From positions 67,332,312 to 67,396,311 of the forward strand of contig OZ024870.1 of the NCBI GenBank assembly GCA_964017185.1: a stretch of 64,000 nucleotides of DNA, written 5' to 3'. Positions 1 through 10,522 of this stretch are shown piece after piece. A program made the position numbers and the translations under genes. Position 1 is the stretch's first letter; each line of letters starts with the position of its first letter. The stretch is from Rugalucina vietnamica. Taxonomy: Eukaryota; Mollusca; Bivalvia; Lucinida; Lucinidae. Under the pieces are notes generated by a model that made no database searches, had not been told where the DNA came from, and saw nothing but the letters and a program-made list of their open reading frames with translations.

Positions 1-1127
1 TCATCTTTTACAGCTATTTTATCTATCTTAGATTGCATAGCAGAACCAACTTCGTTGTCTGTTGACAACCTTTGGAATTCACTATCTTTTCGTATCTGAA
101 TATCATCAAAGTTAATGTCATATTCTTTCAACAGCAAAATATTATCTGGATCCTTCAAAGGGTCCAATATTTCTTCGTTGGTATCACCTTCTGTCTTAGA
201 TTTTGATCCACCAGTATCAACATAGAGATGAGCACCATTGCAATTACCTGTAGTTCCTGCATTAATATCAATATCATGCAAACTGTACTCCTGAGGAATC
301 GATAAGGGCAGATCTGAGTTACTGCCCTTTTCAATTGTGGCTAACGACCTTATGGATGGGGTGTCAACATCTATGGCACTATCTGGGGGGGATTCAGGTC
401 CTGACATTTTCGTGCCAAAACTTTCTAAAAGAGTATTGATTTCTAGATCAGCATTTGCTAAAAGAGCTTCAACGTCTACATGTTTATGCTTAGGATTTGT
501 TGGGCTTACAGTTTTGGCTCTTCTTGCGTATTGGGCTGACAGTGAGGGTGGCTTCCTAAGTTCACCTAAATGGCCATTTACAGCACCATTTTGTTTATTG
601 TCAACTTTTCGTTGTAACACCTTTCTGTGTCTAAATCTAAGTCTAGTTCTATTAGAAAGCAATGCATCTCTGACAGAATTTCCGTCTGTTGGACTAGTTG
701 CCTGATTTGACTCCTCGGCAAACCTCCTGCGTAGTGGCGAGTTTTCATTCAACAATCTATTCAGTGTCCTTGAGTTCAAATGTAAGCGCTCCTTCACGGA
801 CAAAACAGATCCACTTTCAGAAGGCTCTAGACTGGTAAAGCATTCCCTTGACCTTGAATTTTTGTAGTGGCCTACTTCCCTGTCCCAGTTAGTCATAGGT
901 CGCTCTGACCTATATGATTTCAAGGACATATCGTCCACAATTTCATCTTCAAATTTTACATGTGGCTTCGGGTTGAAGAGTTTACGCCCTGCATCTCTTG
1001 CCTCCCGCCTTCTCTGGAATGCTCTTGGATACTTCTGGTACAATTCTTGGTAAAACTTGGAGGTCAGCCTAGGATTGGTCAGCTGAAGGTCACTGTCCAA
1101 GGTCAGGTCTCCTACTGATCTGTGCAC
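1..1127 (-). CDS. Large internal exon of an unrecognised protein (partial, runs off left edge)
   Basis: On the minus strand a frame stays open from a splice acceptor (TTTTGCAG before 1127) to the window edge, about 375 codons with no stop. It begins VHRSVGDLTLDSDLQLTNPR and continues with a charged stretch (KFYQELYQKYPRAFQRRREA). The rest is Ser/Arg/Asn-rich and looks disordered, with acidic stretches near the left edge. I see no membrane segment or catalytic motif and do not recognise the family. The acceptor is phase 0 and matches the phase-0 donor of the short first exon at 12153-12278, so I infer that the two belong to one gene. The open length and coding-like composition make a real exon likely; a scaffold or cytoskeletal/centrosomal protein is only a guess from its composition. 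Confidence 0.7.
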   Translation of the reverse strand, partial: MHRSVGDLTLDSDLQLTNPRLTSKFYQELYQKYPRAFQRRREARDAGRKLFNPKPHVKFEDEIVDDMSLKSYRSERPMTNWDREVGHYKNSRSRECFTSLEPSESGSVLSVKERLHLNSRTLNRLLNENSPLRRRFAEESNQATSPTDGNSVRDALLSNRTRLRFRHRKVLQRKVDNKQNGAVNGHLGELRKPPSLSAQYARRAKTVSPTNPKHKHVDVEALLANADLEINTLLESFGTKMSGPESPPDSAIDVDTPSIRSLATIEKGSNSDLPLSIPQEYSLHDIDINAGTTGNCNGAHLYVDTGGSKSKTEGDTNEEILDPLKDPDNILLLKEYDINFDDIQIRKDSEFQRLSTDNEVGSAMQSKIDKIAVKD

Positions 1128-1197
1128 CTGCAAAATGCAAAGCATCTTGATCAATTCAAATCAACCTCATCACAGTAACTGCACAGGTGGTCAGGGA

Positions 1198-1360
1198 CTT
1201 TGCTTTTGCATTATGCAATGTTAAATCTCTCATCTTCTTAAAATCTGATATTTCAAGCTTCTAGTCTTCTTCCCTGACTGTAAAGGCCAGTTTGTGTTGT
1301 ACCTGGTTGTAAACCCTTAGGACAAGTTTTTCTCGTGACAGGGATTGAATACTTATTGAG
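1198..1360. repeat. Fragment of GAGCC foldback MITE family
   Basis: It contains the family's conserved inner block (TTTCAAGCTTCTAG, then GGCCAGTTTGTGTTG, then a terminal TTTCTCGTGAC) but lacks the central hairpin and the left terminus. Confidence 0.5.
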
Positions 1361-1642
1361 CTACCCAGGCCGTCAACTTCTAATATTAAATGTACATTCA
1401 TTAAAAATATGATGATTATTAAATCATTTAGAATCTAGTACATTTTATCGATCCCAATTAATTTTTCAAGTGTATGAAAATTTAGAGTAAAATTTAAAAT
1501 GATTACCCTAAGTTTGCCCTAAATTGATCACCACATTTTACAGGGCAATCATAAATATGTTTATTATAAAGACCTTAATAAATTGATATGCCCAAGAGTT
1601 GAAGATGACACTGGTAAACTGATTAGTTTTATTGATGATATT

Positions 1643-1891
1643 TGAGCCACGTCATGAATATACATTGTACCTGTCTTGGGGGTTTCCGACCAGGTCTGTC
1701 ACAAACCAGGCTGTGCGGTCGCAGTAAAAGGCTAGAAGCTTGAAATTTTGTATTTATGAAGAAGATGGATTGTACTATCTCAGCTAGTGTATCAAAAACA
1801 AAGGCAATGTCCGCTGTGCAGATACCGCACTGCTGATCTGCCTGTTTGTTTTCGCATAGGCTAAGACCCAGTTTTCTCATGATGAAGCTCA
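1643..1891. mobile_element. GAGCC foldback MITE copy
   Basis: Termini are TGAGCCACGTCATGA on the left and TCATGATGAAGCTCA on the right. Between them are the family block GGTTTCCGACCAGGTCTG, the block CTAGAAGCTTGAAATTT, and a decayed AAACAAAGGC...GCCTGTTTGTTT hairpin. Confidence 0.6.
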
Positions 1892-2619
1892 TTGGTATCT
1901 TTGAGGTTCTTTACATAATTGATTCATTGATTTCGCCTTTCTACATTCCGCAGGATTGGGAATAAATATCTTATTACAATCAGTAAAACATGCTAAAGAA
2001 GTTTGAAAATCTAAGGTCCAAGTTTTCTAAAAATCCAAGGTCCTATGGTGTGCATAATGGGACCTAGTGGTAGTGAGTCAGACTCCAATTTAACCCTCAC
2101 TGGTGGTGAGTTGTGTTCTTGAGCAAGAAGACACAGTAACCTATAACTCAGTCTAATTACCCAGGAGGCGGTGGCTCTGTCCCTACATCACTGACGTACA
2201 TCACAGAGGTTGCTCTAGCCTCATTGATCATAAACAGGCTGTGCAGCGGTTGCAGTGTCTACATATAAGCAGGAGTAGGATAACCAAATAAGCGGACTAT
2301 CCCTCAAGTTTTGACAGTATCTGTCAGTTTTCATTTCGGATTTAATGCTTGTTTGTATAAGAATTTAAGAAAGACTTAGTTCAGTTTACACTGCCATACC
2401 AAGTTAAAATGAATGAAACATTTTATGAAAAGATGGCTTTGAGAATTGATTATAGGTATATTGAGCAAATAAAATCTAAATAAACCAGGCACTTGAGAAA
2501 TTCTTTGTATAACAAAAATATTTTACTTTATGTCAGATCATAAATATTGGTACCACAAAAGACGACTCCTTTAAAACATAAAACAAAATTTATAATGAAT
2601 ATAATTATATAAATAGAGG

Positions 2620-2715
2620 ATCTTACACAAGTGGTCATTTCATAATTATGAAATTTAATAAACAAGCCTTTGGCGAGTTTTATAATTTCATATGAAATGA
2701 CCATGAGTGTAAGAT
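2620..2715. repeat. Imperfect inverted repeat (foldback remnant)
   Basis: The arm ATCTTACACAAGTGGTCATT pairs with AATGACCATGAGTGTAAGAT across an AT-rich loop. Weaker complementarity continues outward to about 2530-2780, suggesting an old MITE. Confidence 0.4.
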
Positions 2716-3220
2716 ACCTTTTATCATATGACTTCTTAAATACGATTAAATTTTTATCACCTTTAAAGTGGACATACATGTATTTCCAATGAAGAAAATT
2801 AACATTGTTGTTAAGGACGTCGTCAATGACGTTACGTATTGCCGCAAAAGTGTTTTAAAATACATGTGTGGTCATAACACTTTCATTACATGACGTTATC
2901 CACTGGAAAACAGCGACGTCATATGATAAATATTTTTCTTGCATACCAGATAAAGAAATCCTATGTTTTACCCCATGTGAGAAATTCTTATCCCACCCTT
3001 GTTATCTCACCCCGGTCGAACCCTGCGTTCAAATGTTCTTTTTTAACATTGGTTGTATAGGACGTCACATAATTTCGTCGCTAAGCGCAAACGTCACAAT
3101 GACGTCAAAACGTTTTAATTCAAAATGGCGGACACCATAATTGTAGCATTTTTCTAGATAAATAGTATTAAAATCAAGCTTCCCCACATTAAGGCATGCA
3201 AGAAAAAGAATCCATCATGT

Positions 3221-3336
3221 GTGTAAGGTATGGATAGACAAATCTGTCCCTCGGGTCACAGTTTCGCATTACTCGGCGAGCCTCGTGATGCCAAAATGTG
3301 ACCCTCCAGATGGATTTGTCTATCCATACCTGACAC
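3221..3336. repeat. Imperfect inverted repeat
   Basis: The arms carry GTATGGATAGACAAATC on the left and GATTTGTCTATCCATAC on the right, with GGGTCACA and TGTGACCC inside. A foldback element is likely. Confidence 0.45.
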
Positions 3337-3510
3337 TCATGTAAGATTCTTACACTATTAAATGAGTGCTCCATTTTCCAAAATGCAGTGAGATCACAAG
3401 TCCTAGCAGCGGGCAAGGTGATGCAAGGAGCTAGCACGATATCACACTGGTTATCCAGAGACAATAAACACGTCTGAGAGCAACCAACATGAATGAAATC
3501 AATAAACAAC

Positions 3511-3601
3511 AATATTGAGTAAATACCTGTCTGGGAACAACTTGAAATAGATAAAAATGATTCATTGTAAGTTGTTCCCATACAGGTATTTGCATAATAT
3601 T
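3511..3601. repeat. Inverted repeat with ~33-bp arms
   Basis: The left arm contains AAATACCTGTCTGGGAACAA and the right arm TTGTTCCCATACAGGTATTT, separated by a loop of about 25 nt. Confidence 0.5.
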
Positions 3602-3980
3602 ATGACAGCCTTATATTGTTGTTCTCTGTCGACAACAAATGACCTTGAGTTCCTTTAACTAACTTTTGCTGTTAACAGGTTAAGATGTCAACTTAATTTT
3701 TCGTTTCTATAAAAAATTTACATAAATTGCAAAACTTGTTCTTGTATTATATGCATGCGTCTATCTGGATGAGAAATTCAGTAAATACAAATACATGTAT
3801 TGAATACATAAATTGTCTACAAATATAAAAGGGCGAAAAATAAATAATGGTTAAACTTTTTAAAGTATCAGTATGCTTTAAACCTACCAGAATGAAATTA
3901 TCCATTTTTTTTTATCCAGAAAATTTAAAAGGAAACCAGAAAATTTTCAAGTTACACTGTGACTGAATTTTCTCACTTAA

Positions 3981-4595
3981 AGCCCGTCTCACACAGAACA
4001 CACGGTTTACACGGTTGGCCACCCGTGTAAACCGTACATACAACCGAATAAACCGTGGCCTTGTCCGACTTACACTCGGGCCATTCGAGTGTATCCGTGT
4101 AAGCCGTGTATGATTTTTAAAACTTTTAAAAAACTGGCACGGGTGCGATGTCCGTGTATAATCGTATAAGTGATCGTACAAGACCGTGAGAGACCGTGTG
4201 AGCCCGTACGAGACCGTATATACAACCGTACATGAAGCACAAAGCACGAGTAAGCTCAACCGTGTCAAAATCGTATATAAATCGTATGGAATAAATGTCC
4301 AGTAAATCGTGTAAACGTCGTGTTTAATCGTACTTGGCCGTAACAGACCGAACTAGACCGTACTTGGAACCGTAAAACAATCGTATGAAAATCGTTTGCA
4401 AATCGTGTTCAAACCGTGACAAACGTTGCTTGATCGAGTATATCCGTGCTTTGTTCGTACTCACTCTTGCTACATTCGAGTCTAAATCGTACCTCAGGCA
4501 CGGTTGGAGCTCAATACTCGTACCAGTCAATCCGTGTATAACCGAGTAAACCGTATGGGAACCGTGTGCCCAACCGTGTTCTGTGTGAGACGGCC
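3981..4595. mobile_element. TTAA-flanked TIR element filled with ACCGTG-type repeats
   Basis: TTAA lies at 3977-3980 and again at 4596-4599. The terminal inverted repeats read AGCCCGTCTCACACAGAACA and, on the other strand, GGCCGTCTCACACAGAACAC. The 615-bp interior is a degenerate array of short words such as CGTGTAAACCGTA in both orientations. There is no coding capacity. A TTAA target fits piggyBac or Kolobok mobilisation; the superfamily is not determined. Confidence 0.65.
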
Positions 4596-4682
4596 TTAAG
4601 GTAGAATTTTGACAATGACTTATCTTTACTTTGATATAATCCTATAAACAAAGTATTGGAAATGGACAGTAGTTTATCAATA

Positions 4683-4880
4683 GGGCTTTGAGAAAACTGG
4701 TCTTCAGGGTTTCTGACCAGGTCTGACACAAACTGGTCTGTACAGTCACAGAAAAAGGCTAGAGGGCTTGGAATTGTTTATGTAAAGTAGTGGAGGAATT
4801 GTACTATCTCCGACAGTGTAGTGAAAATAAAGGCACAGCTGATCTGTGCCTTTGTTTTTACAAGTGCCTTTATTTTACAT
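4683..4880. mobile_element. Truncated GAGCC foldback MITE copy
   Basis: It carries TTTCTGACCAGGTCTGACAC, CTAGAGGGCTTGGAA, GAGGAATTGTACTATC and a short AAAGGCACAGCTGATC...GTGCCTTTG hairpin. The termini are degraded. Confidence 0.5.
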
Positions 4881-5173
4881 ACACATGGTGTGGCTCAATA
4901 AAGAGGTATTCCCAAATACATATTAATGACCCTGTAATTTGTAACCATGACCACCACCCTCAGCCAATAGGAGGGCCAGGAAACTATCCAGGGTTTAACT
5001 TTTGCACAGTCGCTGCAATGCGTGGAAATACCTAGGATTTATATTATACATAAGGGCAGTGATATGTAAAGACAGCAGACTAACAAAACAGCTGCAGATC
5101 TCCAATTTTCTGCATAGAAGGTAAAACTTGCACTCTAAATTGTTGTTTACATGTTAAGCTAAAAACAATAATA

Positions 5174-6490
5174 CACTATAGCTCGATTTTGACCTCAGAT
5201 GCGTCATAAGATCGACAAGTCTACTTAGTAGCATGTGAAGGGATATTCAGACTGTCAAAGTACAAATTTATACTTACTGCGCATGAATGGGGTGCCGTTT
5301 TACTATTTATTCCCTATTTATGGACATCCATAATTCATTTTTGGATATCCAAAATTCATTTTTGGATATCCATAATTCATTTTGGATATCCATAATTCAT
5401 TTTTGGATATCCTAAAATCGATTTATGGATATCCTTAATTTGGCTGAATATTGGATATCCACAAATTGATTTTAGGATATCCTAAAATCGAATTATGGAT
5501 ATCCTAAAATACAATCCTATTTTTGGATATCCATAATTTGATTTAAAGATATCCTAAAATCGGGCTAATATTGGATATCCATAATTCGATTTATGGATAT
5601 CCATAATTCGATTTATGGATATCCATAAATGAATTATGGATATCCTAAAATAGGACTGTATTTTAGGATATCCATAATTCATTTAAGGATATCCTTAAAT
5701 CACAAAAAATGATGTACGTGCCTAAGGGATACAATGATTTCTCCCTAGTCAGAGAATGGAGGCATCCGGTGTGGTTGAATAAACAACTATTTTTTTTCGC
5801 TGGGTTTACATTAACAAATGCGTATTACACAGGAGAAATCATTATTGAAAAGAAATATTTTTAAAAATGAATTATGGATATCCTAAAATCGATTTATGGA
5901 TATCCTTAAATCAGATCATTTAAGGATATCCTAAAATAGAATTATGGATATCCAAAAATCGAATTATGGATAACCTAAATTCAAGATTATTTTTGGATAT
6001 CCTACAATACATTTAAGAATATCCTTAAATAAGCTGATTTAAGGATATCCATAATTCAATTTTTGGATATCCAAAAATCGAATTATGCATATCCATAATT
6101 CATCTTGATTTTTGGATATCCAAAAATGTATTTTAGGATATCCAATCCATAATTCAATTAAGGATATCCATAATTCATTTAAGGATATCCATTTTTCATT
6201 TATGGATATCCATAATTGATTTATGGATATCCATAATTCATTTTAGGATATCCAAAAATATTAATGGATATCCTTAATTATTTTAGGGTATCCATAAATG
6301 AATTAAGGATTATGGATATTCTTAGATAAATTATGGATATCCAAAAATAGGGAATAAAAAGTAAAACGGCACCCCATACGCATGCAACCGAAGTGTAACA
6401 AAAAAACTTGAGGTATTTTGTACTGATTTACCTTTAATGTGCTACCGGCGTAGATCTTGACGCCTCTGAAGTCAAAACAGCGCTATAATG
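5174..6490. mobile_element. Large foldback element with a GGATATCC array
   Basis: Outer arms pair: CACTATAGCTCGATTTTGAC on the left, and on the reverse strand of the right end CATTATAGCGCTGTTTTGAC. An inner pair of arms at 5288 and 6376 (TGGGGTGCCGTTTTACT on each strand) encloses dozens of copies of the self-complementary octamer GGATATCC, separated by AT-rich linkers such as ATAATTCATTT in either orientation. A non-repetitive island sits at about 5705-5860. No ORF is present. It may be one element or one nested inside another. Confidence 0.6.
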
Positions 6491-6655
6491 CAAATACTTA
6501 ATTTTAAAATAACAGTATACTTTCATTATACATTTTACATAAATGTCACTTACAAATGTTGCATATTATTCCGGTACAGTATATGTATATTTTTTCTTTA
6601 TTATAGTCCTATGTAAAAGAAAGAGTCAAAAAAGGGCATTTTATTTTATAACATA

Positions 6656-6891
6656 TGAGCCGCCTCGTGGGAAAACCAACAATGTGGTTTCCGAACAGGT
6701 CTGACACAAACCGACCTGTACAAGCACAGAAAAGAGCTAGAAGCTTGAAATTTCGGATTTAAGTAGAAGAAGAGTTGTACTATCCGAGTAGCGAAAACAA
6801 AGACGCTGATCAGCTTCGCGGTTACCGCGAAGCTGATCTGCGTCTTTGTTTTCGCATATGCAGATTGTTGGTTTTCCCATGAGGCGGCTCA
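6656..6891. mobile_element. Intact GAGCC foldback MITE, 236 bp
   Basis: TIRs of about 28 bp begin TGAGCCGCCTCGTGGGAAAA and TGAGCCGCCTCATGGGAAAA on opposite strands, with TA on both sides (6654-6655, 6892-6893). A long central palindrome is built from GCGAAAACAAAGACGC and CTTCGCGGTTACCGCGAAG. It has no ORF. TA duplication and TIRs suggest a Tc1/mariner-type partner. It lies in the opposite orientation to the copy at 8067. Confidence 0.75.
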
Positions 6892-7021
6892 TATGTAGGT
6901 GATAACAGTTAAGTATTTCTTTTTGAATTTTAGTTACTTTTTTCAAGGATAAGTTCATTACACCATATTTCCAAAAGATATGAAATAGATCAATTTTCAA
7001 TACATTCATGGAAGTGTTCGG

Positions 7022-7232
7022 CACCATGAGAAGACCAGGTTTTTGGCAATGCGAAAACAAAGGTAAACAGCTGAACAGCGCCTTTGTTTTCGCATTGCCA
7101 CAGATAGTACAATTCCTCTTCTTCTTAAATTTGAAATTTCAAGCTTCTATCCATCTTTTGTGGCTGCCTAGACCGGTTTGTTTCAAACCTGGTCGGAAAC
7201 TCCAAAAACCGTTTTTCTCGCATCGCAGCTCA
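7022..7232. mobile_element. GAGCC foldback MITE copy (left end degraded)
   Basis: It holds the GCGAAAACAAAGG...GCGCCTTTGTTTTCGC palindrome, GATAGTACAATTCCTC and a right end TTTTTCTCGCATCGCAGCTCA. Confidence 0.55.
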
Positions 7233-7343
7233 TATAAGTTCTGTCTTTGAAGGCTGATTATGAGCCACAGAGCCAGATCATGTGACCACCTGCTTTTGGT
7301 ATATTGCACAGCTGATCAGCACCTTTGCTTTGCTTTAACATCA

Positions 7344-7603
7344 CATCAGGAAAACATGTCCATGAAATATTTACCCCCTTAAACCCCATTTTTATATAGC
7401 AAAACTGGGGTAAGCGGGGGTATGCCTATTTTTCTTATTTTTGCTCCAAAACATAGATTGTGGGTACTCGTTAGAACCGACGTGTACCCACAATCTATGT
7501 TTTGAGCAAAAATAAGAAAAATATCAAAATTATTGCAGTGAAAATTTTCATTTTTACACCCAAAAGATTTTCTGTATATTGCATGGGCATGTTTTCGTAA
7601 TGA
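7344..7603. mobile_element. Foldback MITE, CATCAGGAAAACATG family, copy 1
   Basis: Terminal CATCAGGAAAACATG pairs with CATGTTTTCGTAATG. The centre is a hairpin in which CTCCAAAACATAGATTGTGG and CCACAATCTATGTTTTGAG flank a loop containing GTTAGAACCGACGTG. A close relative sits at 58703. Confidence 0.6.
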
Positions 7604-7635
7604 TACAACTAGTACAATCCCAACAATTTCTTAAA

Positions 7636-7829
7636 TGAGCCTTCGCATGAGAAAACCAACAATTTAGGTTTCTGACCAGGTCCGACACAAACCTGACTGT
7701 ATTGCCACAAATAGCTTAAAGTTGGAAATTTTAGATTAAGAAAGAAGAGGTATTGTACAATCTGTGGAGCAAAAACAAAGGCACTGTTTTTGCAAATGCA
7801 GATTGTTGGTTTTCTGATGCAGTGGCTCA
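7636..7829. mobile_element. GAGCC foldback MITE copy
   Basis: Ends are TGAGCCTTCGCATGAGAAAA and, on the right, GGTTTTCTGATGCAGTGGCTCA in degraded form. The central palindrome is largely lost, making it shorter than 236 bp. Confidence 0.6.
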
Positions 7830-8066
7830 AATTTCAAATTTAGGTTTCAGAAGAACAGCCAATTACGTGTATTTTGTGACTTCGAAGTCCATTTTTTTTT
7901 TTATCTAACTGGATTGTAAGCAAGCCCTACAGACAGATTTTCTCAGTCCAACTCTCAACTACAAGGCCTCTGTCAACACCCTATAAAATTTTAAATAACA
8001 TTTGGCAAGCAACTGTATTTCTCAGCAGTATGCATATGTTACCATGAACCAGCTGTAGTACTGATA

Positions 8067-8302
8067 TGAGTCGTCTCATGGGAAAACCAACAATCTGCAT
8101 AGGCGAAAACAAAGACGCAGATCAGCTTCGCGGTAACCGCGAAGCTGATCAGCGCCTTTGTTTTCGCTACTCGGATAGTACAATTCCTCTTCTACTTAAA
8201 TCCGAAATTTCAAGCTTCTAGCTCTTTTCTGTGCTTGTACAGGCCGGTTTGTGTCAGACCTGTTCGGAAACCACATTGTTGGTTTTCCCACGAGGCGGCT
8301 CA
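8067..8302. mobile_element. Intact GAGCC foldback MITE, 236 bp
   Basis: It has the same length as the copies at 6656 and 59629, with TA on both sides (8065-8066, 8303-8304). It holds the full GCGAAAAC...GTTTTCGC palindrome with the TTCGCGGTAACCGCGAA core. Confidence 0.75.
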
Positions 8303-8447
8303 TATTGTTGTAAAAAGTGATCCTTTATTAATATTAATAAAGTATGTTTCATACAAAAAGTATCAATTAACTAAATTAATACATTAACATGTTTGATGGC
8401 CAAGCTAAAGTTAAATATGTTTAATTCCTGTTCAGCAGTTGTCTATC

Positions 8448-9030
8448 GTTTTAAACCACACATTCTAGCAGTTGTCTTTGGTTTTATGCCACACATTGTG
8501 GGGGTTGTGTTTGGTTTTATGCCACACATTGTGGGGGCTGTCTTTGGTTTTATGCCACACATTGTAGGGGGTGTCTTTGGTTTTATGCCACACATTGTGG
8601 GGGTTGTCTTTGGTTTTATGCCACACATTGTGGGTGGTTGTCTTTGGTTTTATGCCACACATTCTGGGGGTTGTCTTTGGTTTTATGCCACACATTCTGG
8701 GGGTTGTCTTTGGTTTTATGCCACACATTCTGGGGGTTTTCTTTGGTTTTATGCTGCACATTCTGGGGTTGTCTTTGGTTTTATGCCACACATTGTGGGG
8801 GTTGTCTTTGGTTTTATGCCACACATTGTGGGGGTTGTCTTTGGTTTTATACCACACATTCTGGGGGTTGTCTTTGGTTTTATGCCACACATTCTGGGGG
8901 TTGTCTTTGGTTTTATGCCACACATTCTGAGGGTTGTCTTTGGTTTTATGCCACACATTGTGGGGGCTGTCTTTGGTTTTATGCTACACATTTGGGGGTT
9001 GTCTTTGGTTTAATGCCACACATTCTGGGG
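8448..9030. repeat. 33-bp minisatellite, about 17-18 units
   Basis: The unit is GGTTTTATGCCACACATT followed by STGGGGGTTGTCTTT, where S is C or G, and occasional units are one base short. Because 33 is a multiple of three and the unit lacks stops in several frames, long ORFs appear on both strands. They are periodic by-products of the repeat (for example GFMPHIVGVVF), not genes. Confidence 0.9.
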
Positions 9031-9664
9031 AGTGTTGACAGACTTTGATGATTCAGATGGCAGTATTATGCATAAAGCTGCATCATTCTGTTTGCGGAAA
9101 GTGCATTAAAGAATTTTTATTTCAGCATCAAACATGTCAAAGGTTCAGAAACTAAAACAATTAAAACCCTTTTTAAGAAGCTAGCAGACAAGAGGCATAA
9201 AGGACAAGATAAAATTCTTGTTTATTTTGCAGAAAGGGTTAAAGCTTTCTGTAAATATTTGTTTTACCTACAGATGAATGATAAAATGAATATGAGCCCT
9301 GTTGTGAGAAAACCTGCATTTTGGAAATGTGGTTCCAAAGAAAGGTGAAAATCGGCAGTGTAAAACAAAACACTGATAACCACCTTCTTCATCGATTGCA
9401 CAATATATAATGAATTGTCTACCTAGACCTACATTCAATTTTTCTGACCCCTGTACACCTTCCAAACTATAAATCAGTTTGTGTTTGACCACACTGTAAA
9501 TTCTAATAACCAGAATTACTCAGGAGGTAGCTCCTCTAGAAGTATTGACAAGCCAAGTTTTATGATTAGTTTGTCAAAGATAAGAGCATAACAATGGTTT
9601 TAGTAGACAAACCCTGAGATTAGATGTTAGAAGTGATTCTTCTTGTATTTCTAATTTATTTAAA

Positions 9665-9906
9665 TGAGCCGTTTCAAAGAGGAAATTGGATTTTTGTCAA
9701 TGCGAAAACAAAGACGCAGATCAGCTGTGCAGTAATTGCACAGATGATCAGCACTTTGTTTTTGCTACACAGATACTGTAGTACAATTCCTCTTCTTCCT
9801 AAATCTCAAATTTCAAGCTTCTAGCAATCTTCTGTAGCTGCACAGGCCGGTTTGTGTCACACCTGGTTGGAAACCCTTAGGACCAGTTTTCTCATGTTGC
9901 GGCTCA
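9665..9906. mobile_element. GAGCC foldback MITE copy
   Basis: The element runs from TGAGCCGTTTCAAAGAG to CTCATGTTGCGGCTCA. It contains GCGAAAACAAAGACGC, a decayed AGCTGTGCAGTAATTGCACAG core and the TTTCAAGCTTCTAGC block. Confidence 0.6.
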
Positions 9907-10008
9907 AGTACAAAAATCTCCTTTTGCGTAACTGGTAGAAATCATAATTATGGAAACAATGATTTCAATTTCAAGTACATATTTCAAATATTTTATATTT
10001 ACAACAAA

Positions 10009-10214
10009 TGAGCTGTGACACAAGAAAAACGGTCTTAGAGGTTTCCGACCAGGTCTAACACAAACCTTCCTCTATTAAGTTGGAAACTTTAAATGGGATT
10101 TAAGACGAAAAGAGATACTGTCCATGAAGTGAAAATAAAGATTGTGATCAGCTGTGCAGTTACTGTGTCTTTGTTTACACAATGGCAAAAACCGCCTTCT
10201 CATAATGTGGCTCA
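10009..10214. mobile_element. GAGCC foldback MITE copy, degraded
   Basis: The ends are TGAGCTGTGACACAAG and CTTCTCATAATGTGGCTCA. The block GGTTTCCGACCAGGTCT is retained. Confidence 0.5.
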
Positions 10215-10326
10215 AATGAAATTCTACCAATCATCTCTTTCACAAATTTACTTATTTTGCAATCTGCATTCACTGTTTAGTATCACCTTCAGTTATGCAG
10301 AATATTCGCAGTCATGATCAGTTATT

Positions 10327-10522
10327 TGAGCCACAACCTGAGAAAACCGTTCTGATCTGGTCCAACACAAACCGGCCTATACACCCACAGAAGAAAACTA
10401 GAATCTTGAAATTTTGGGTATAACTAAATGAGGAATTGTACTATCCATGAAGCTGATCTGCGTCTCTGTTTATCGCATAACCTAAAATCTGTTGTTGTTT
10501 TTTTTTTTCAAAATGCGGCTCA
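10327..10522. mobile_element. GAGCC foldback MITE copy, degraded
   Basis: The ends are TGAGCCACAACCTGAG and AAAATGCGGCTCA. A further fragment of the same family (AAGCCCTGTCGTGAAAA) follows directly at about 10525-10590. Confidence 0.5.

Noticed and set aside
337..705. 122-codon plus-strand ORF
   Set aside because: It is antisense to the long minus-strand exon, whose frame is open for the whole 1127 bp and bounded by a proper splice acceptor.
5288..6376. CRISPR-like array of GGATATCC repeats
   Set aside because: The repeat is only 8 bp, spacers are AT-rich and related to each other, no cas genes are present, and the host is an animal.
7008..7250. 80-codon plus-strand ORF and similar ORFs in MITE copies (6737-7060, 55835-56056, 57765-58034)
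   Set aside because: They read through the palindromic core of the GAGCC MITE and recur wherever a copy lies.
8393..9048. ORFs of 61-206 codons on both strands with GFMPHIVGVV- or HKTKDNPHNVW-type repeats
   Set aside because: They are translations of the 33-bp minisatellite in different frames and have no independent coding signal.
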